DNA from: HGM12669 sp048527645
GTDB taxonomy: Bacteria; Bacillota; Clostridia; Oscillospirales; CAG-272
NCBI GenBank assembly: GCA_048527645.1
Contig: DBGFNI010000169.1
Location: 1-7,448 of the forward strand
Length of the DNA: 7,448 nucleotides
Direction of reading: 5' to 3'
How positions within the stretch are numbered: the first letter of the stretch is position 1; each line of letters starts with the position of its first letter. Below the pieces are notes generated by a model. It saw only the letters and a list, made by a program, of their open reading frames with translations, searched no databases and was not told the origin of the DNA. Of this stretch, positions 5,884-7,448 are shown piece after piece. A program made the position numbers and the translations under genes.

Positions 5884-6414
5884 TCACAGTCCTTGCTGCA
5901 ATATTCGTTTCCAGATTTGCAGTCTCAGCGTCTCGCTCTCGTCCGTCATAACAAAGCCGCACGCCGCAAGAACCTTTTGCGACGGAAGATTGTCGCTTTG
6001 CACCCCGGCAATCATCCCGTCAATCGTCTCTCCGGCAACCCGCTCCACCATCTCGCAGATGCGAGCCAGCGCTTCCTTCATATATCCGTGACAGCGATAC
6101 GGCGCGTCAATACCGTATCCCACCTCAATCAGGTGCTCCGGATCGGTCAGCGGTGCAGACATCAGCGCCACGGAGCCGATGCAGATATCGGAATCTGCAA
6201 GGTAGATTTCCCGGTCGGTATACCAGTAGAAATCCGCTTCTCTGCCCTGCTCCATCCGCTCTTGCAGTTCTTCAAGCTCCGCATACCGCTCCGGGTTGTC
6301 CCGGCGGGCAGCTGCAAGCCGCTTTGCAAACGCATCGGGCGAGAGCGGCACAATCCGCAAGCGATCGGTATACAGGATATCCGAGATGCGCTCGTTATTT
6401 GTGCAGATGCTCAT
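5884..6414 (-). CDS. GNAT-family N-acetyltransferase, RimJ/RimL-like
   Basis: This 176-residue protein has the pattern of the acetyl-CoA-dependent GNAT fold as seen in RimJ/RimL-type enzymes. The N-terminal strand YTDRLRIVPLS (15-25) is typical. The acetyl-CoA segment is VGYGIDAPYRCHGYMKEAL (98-116), where RCHGYM is the pyrophosphate-binding R/Q-x-x-G-x-G/A-like turn. It is followed by VQSDNLPSQKVLAACGFV (138-155), the usual Asn-x-x-Ser-x-x-x-x-x-x-x-x-Gly-Phe ending. RimJ and RimL acetylate N-termini of ribosomal proteins, but relatives modify many substrates, so the target is unknown. I chose ATG 6414, which has AGGA 11 bases upstream. A GTG at 6432 in the same frame would add six residues. 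The start overlaps the last 20 bases of the upstream membrane-protein gene, which suggests translational coupling and one transcript ending at the terminator near 5850. Confidence 0.88.
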   Translation of the reverse strand: MSICTNNERISDILYTDRLRIVPLSPDAFAKRLAAARRDNPERYAELEELQERMEQGREADFYWYTDREIYLADSDICIGSVALMSAPLTDPEHLIEVGYGIDAPYRCHGYMKEALARICEMVERVAGETIDGMIAGVQSDNLPSQKVLAACGFVMTDESETLRLQIWKRILQQGL

Positions 6415-7448
6415 TTTTCCACGCTTCCTCACGTTCCCGCTGCGTCACATCGTCCCGGAACACAGGTTCCTCCTGCACCGTGTCAGCCGCACTGTCCTGC
6501 TCCTGCGGATAATAGGGGTCGATCATCGTCTTTTTGATGTTCGGCCAAGCCGCAAAAATTGCCATAAAGGTGCAGGTGGAAATCATAATGGTGAACGGCA
6601 GAATGACGCCGATCGGCACATAGGTATAGAAAATACCGTAGCAGAACAGACAGAACGCAAGAATTCCGATCAGGGCAATGAGATTGCGTTTGAGCCCGAC
6701 AAACGCCAGAATCGCGCTGTTTTTGATCAGTTTGAACAGCGACAGCTTGAATGTCACCATCATCTCATACAGATAGAAGCGCACAATGAACCAGAACACC
6801 GCGATCAGAATTGAGGCGTAGAAGAGATAGTTGCGCCAAAAACTGCCCGCGTTATAATACCAGAACAGAATATCCTGATAGAGCAAAAACCATATGAGCA
6901 GATCAATGATTCCCATGGGGATCGCCTGCTTGAAATTCCGTTTGATCGCATACCAAAAGTCGGAGAAGAGAAACACCGGCTCCCCTTTGATCAGATTGCG
7001 CTGAATATAAGCGCAACCGACATTCACAAGCCCGAAGGTCACGACAACAAACAGCGCGATGCACACACCGAACATAATCCGCGCGGGCAAATGCAGCACA
7101 TAGTCTACCCCGCGCGTGCCGAGAACGCCGTTGAGCGCGGCTGTGACGGGATTGACATCCCCCGCAAACACTGCGCGCAGAGACGGATACAAAAGGCTGT
7201 GATGCATTCGCGTCTCGGTTGAAAAGATATTTCCGCTGATTGCATACAGCGCCGCCAGCAGCGGAAGGTTGCCGAACACATACAGCAAATTCACGGAGAA
7301 CAGCGTGCCGAATCTCCTGAAATACAGCGAGAAAAAGCCCTTGAAGCCATAAGTGATGACCGCGTCCTTCTTGCTCACACCCGGTCCGTCGCGGTGCAGT
7401 GAGCGGAAAAAGAACGATGTTTTCTTTTTCTTTTGCCCTTGCTTTTTT
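6395..7448 (-). CDS. YesL/DUF624-like integral membrane protein, partial at the right edge
   Basis: Coordinates on the minus strand run from the window edge to the TAA at 6397-6395. The frame has a GTG at 7378 but stays open upstream through a Lys-rich stretch and RSLHRDGPGVSKKD to the window boundary. Clostridial YesL-like proteins commonly carry a Gly-Pro-Gly-Val segment near their N-terminus, so the true start is probably just outside the window, and at least 350 residues are present. Counted from the GTG, hydrophobic segments lie near 25-47, 100-122, 155-175, 184-207, 232-251 and 255-277. GEPVFLFSDFWYAIKRNFKQ (132-151) resembles the family's characteristic cytoplasmic loop. The last 45 residues are a charged cytoplasmic-type tail. 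YesL was named from a B. subtilis cluster for pectin-derived sugar use; its biochemical role is unknown. The neighbouring acetyltransferase gives no clear functional hint. Confidence 0.8.
   Translation of the reverse strand, partial: KKQGQKKKKTSFFFRSLHRDGPGVSKKDAVITYGFKGFFSLYFRRFGTLFSVNLLYVFGNLPLLAALYAISGNIFSTETRMHHSLLYPSLRAVFAGDVNPVTAALNGVLGTRGVDYVLHLPARIMFGVCIALFVVVTFGLVNVGCAYIQRNLIKGEPVFLFSDFWYAIKRNFKQAIPMGIIDLLIWFLLYQDILFWYYNAGSFWRNYLFYASILIAVFWFIVRFYLYEMMVTFKLSLFKLIKNSAILAFVGLKRNLIALIGILAFCLFCYGIFYTYVPIGVILPFTIMISTCTFMAIFAAWPNIKKTMIDPYYPQEQDSAADTVQEEPVFRDDVTQREREEAWKNEHLHK

Noticed and set aside
5750..6091. A 113-codon forward frame across the terminator and the acetyltransferase
   Set aside because: It reads through the strong terminator and is antisense to a clear GNAT gene, with no ribosome binding site.

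Overview
The window looks like a chromosomal core-gene segment of a Gram-positive anaerobe of the class Clostridia (phylum Bacillota), perhaps close to the Oscillospirales. The reasons are a SecA with the roughly 60-residue NBD2 insertion that I associate with clostridial SecAs, a YesL/DUF624-like membrane protein with a Gly-Pro-Gly-Val N-terminal motif, purine-rich Shine-Dalgarno sequences, and moderately GC-rich coding sequence. The genus is inference. No mobile element, CRISPR array, tRNA or rRNA was seen.

Layout. Positions 1-157 contain no gene I can assign. An extended -10 promoter (about 158-186) and a good ribosome binding site (231-237) precede a TTG-started reading frame (245-640). 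It encodes a 131-residue protein with a signal peptide and no family I recognise. It ends 93 bases before secA (734-3481), the ATPase motor of the Sec export pathway. The gap contains several mutually exclusive hairpins, and the only plausible secA Shine-Dalgarno lies in one of them. Two membrane-protein genes follow on the same strand: mem1 (3490-4260, 8 bases after secA) and mem2 (4264-5724, 3 bases after mem1). The likely operon is therefore leader peptide - secA - mem1 - mem2. It ends at a perfect 15-bp terminator hairpin (5826-5872) with A- and T-tracts on both sides. This terminator can also serve the convergent minus-strand pair: a YesL/DUF624-like membrane protein (6395 to beyond the right edge) and a RimJ/RimL-type GNAT acetyltransferase (5884-6414), whose start overlaps the end of the first gene.

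How the parts may work together. A short exported protein encoded just before secA, plus a structured spacer masking the secA ribosome binding site, is the layout of the E. coli secM-secA sensor, in which a nascent secreted peptide stalls the ribosome and opens the secA start. The peptide here shows no SecM sequence similarity that I can see, so it would be an independent analogue. This is the most interesting hypothesis in the window and is untested. A second observation is that mem1 and mem2 seem built from one repeated multi-TM module: one copy in mem1 and two in tandem in mem2.
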